Positions 42,472 through 43,324 of a stretch of DNA of 43,324 bases are shown here, piece by piece. Every line of letters starts with the position of its first letter. Positions within the stretch are counted from its first letter, which is position 1. The translations under genes and the position numbers were made by a program. The notes beneath the pieces are model-generated. The model ran no database searches. It had not been told where the DNA came from and saw nothing but the letters and a program-made list of their open reading frames with translations. The DNA comes from Williamwhitmania sp. GTDB lineage: Bacteria; Bacteroidota; Bacteroidia; Bacteroidales; Williamwhitmaniaceae. Where the stretch lies: assembly GCA_035529935.1 (NCBI GenBank), contig DATKVT010000080.1, positions 1-43,324 of the forward strand. The letters are read 5' to 3'.

Positions 42472-43047
42472 ATGGAATATATCATTATTGTCATTACCGC
42501 CATCTTTGTCAACAACGTTGTACTTTCCCAGTTTCTTGGGATATGTCCGTTCCTTGGCGTTTCCAGCAAGGTGGAAACCTCGCTTGGCATGGCCGGTGCT
42601 GTAACCTTTGTTATGGCCTTGGCTAACTTGGTAACCTACTTTGTGTTTAACTACATTCTCCTGCCACTTCACATTGGGTATATGCAAACCATCACCTTTA
42701 TTCTGGTGATTGCTGCGCTGGTGCAAATGGTGGAGATTATTCTAAAAAAGGTGGCTCCTGCGCTCTACCAAGCGTTGGGAATCTTCCTTCCGCTTATTAC
42801 CACCAACTGCGCCGTGCTGGGTATTGCATTGCTGGCTATACAGAAGAACTATAACCTCGTAGAGAGCGTGGTATTCAGCACCGCCACAGCGTTGGGCTTT
42901 GGATTGGCCTTGGTGATATTTGCCGGACTACGCGAGAACCTTGAGCTGGCGGAGGTGCCACGCGAGATGAAGGGAACTCCCATAGCATTGGTAACCGCCG
43001 GTATTTTAGCCATGGCATTCATGGGATTTGCCGGTATCGTAAAGTAA
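42472..43047 (+). CDS. rnfA: Rnf complex subunit A
   Basis: A six-helix membrane subunit of 191 residues (NqrE/RsxA type), inverted in topology relative to RnfE. Conserved segments: NNVVLSQFLGICPFLGVSSK and LGIFLPLITTNCAVLGIALL, both with the cysteines expected at the intramembrane cluster. Last gene of the operon, followed 21 nt later by a terminator. Confidence 0.96.
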   Translation: MEYIIIVITAIFVNNVVLSQFLGICPFLGVSSKVETSLGMAGAVTFVMALANLVTYFVFNYILLPLHIGYMQTITFILVIAALVQMVEIILKKVAPALYQALGIFLPLITTNCAVLGIALLAIQKNYNLVESVVFSTATALGFGLALVIFAGLRENLELAEVPREMKGTPIALVTAGILAMAFMGFAGIVK

Positions 43048-43068
43048 ACAAGCTTAACCCCAAAATGC

Positions 43069-43098
43069 AAAGGCTTACCCACGGGTAGGCCTTTGTTG
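43069..43098 (+). terminator. Terminator of the rnf operon
   Basis: AAAGGCTTACCC (43069-43080) pairs with GGGTAGGCCTTT (43083-43094), including one G-T pair and a tight apical loop, followed by GTTGTT. It begins 21 nt after the rnfA stop. Confidence 0.75.
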
Positions 43099-43220
43099 TT
43101 AAAGAGGATGGAGAACAACGGTTGGGTGAGTTTTGCTATATTTGCTAAAGTGGTGGTTTGGTGGGCACACCGATAAGGACATTCGCGTATTCTAAGATAA
43201 AAGCAAGTAAATTTAAAAAA

Positions 43221-43324
43221 TTATGCAGCAAACTTGAAGGTGTCTACGTATGGCGTCCTCCGGTTGACTACTGCAAAAATCCTTGCCAGCAGCTTATTCC
43301 GCACGATGTTTATGGCGCACATGC
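43221..43324 (-). mobile_element. IS110-family transposase, C-terminal fragment at window edge
   Basis: The minus-strand frame entering from the right edge reads MCAINIVRNKLLARIFAVVN, then RRTPYVDTFKFAA and a TAA at 43221-43223. This matches the C-terminal end of IS110/IS116-type (DEDD) transposases, where the sequence NxxRNK...RxFAVxxRxTPY is recurrent. Only 34 codons are in the window, so intactness is unknown. The IS end should lie between the rnf terminator and about 43220; these elements lack terminal inverted repeats, so I cannot place it. Confidence 0.65.

Overview
The window looks like chromosome from a member of the Bacteroidota, probably an anaerobic or facultative Bacteroidales-type organism. 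The reasons are a PorP/SprF protein of the type IX secretion system (T9SS), Bacteroidota-type versions of recG and DUF2795, repeated TAnnTTTG promoter boxes just upstream of start codons, almost no Shine-Dalgarno sequences, and a complete rnfBCDGEA operon headed by rseC. No rRNA, tRNA or CRISPR array was seen.

Layout. Positions 1-3164 (minus strand) hold a PorP/SprF gene translationally coupled (ATGA) to a large secreted repeat protein that runs off the left edge. 3432-7089 holds uvrA and a divergent ECF sigma factor. 7247-16285 holds a small orphan gene, a solitary DppB-type permease, tpiA, prmA, a 1519-residue membrane-anchored protein of unknown function, a YfcE-type phosphoesterase and rsmE. 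16286-22222 is the accessory part: a ribbon-helix-helix/SPFH pair, then an AT-rich islet with a TIGR04141/DUF6119 gene and a two-gene unit (a two-transmembrane protein plus a 48-residue, 19-proline peptide not found by simple ORF calling). An unrecognised soluble protein follows. The region is flanked and interrupted by palindromic hairpins and degenerate 11-nt repeats.

22223-36743 is mostly core metabolism and envelope: a DoxX-like membrane protein, tmk, folP, the diadenylate cyclase cdaA, plsY, a TonB-dependent receptor, an HD hydrolase, an FMN/polyferredoxin membrane protein, DUF2795, a cobalamin adenosyltransferase, a LolD-type ATPase, a methyltransferase, recG and a DUF3108 protein. 36747-37271 is a gene broken by about three frameshifts. 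37580-43047 is the rseC-rnfBCDGEA operon, a membrane complex that couples ferredoxin:NAD+ electron transfer to ion pumping, closed by a clear terminator. The right edge carries the C-terminus of an IS110-type transposase.

The best candidate for an undescribed system is 18251-20650: the DUF6119 gene and, just after it, the two-TM protein/proline-rich peptide pair. They are compositionally distinct from their neighbours and sit between repeat clusters. A role in defence or as an effector is inference only.
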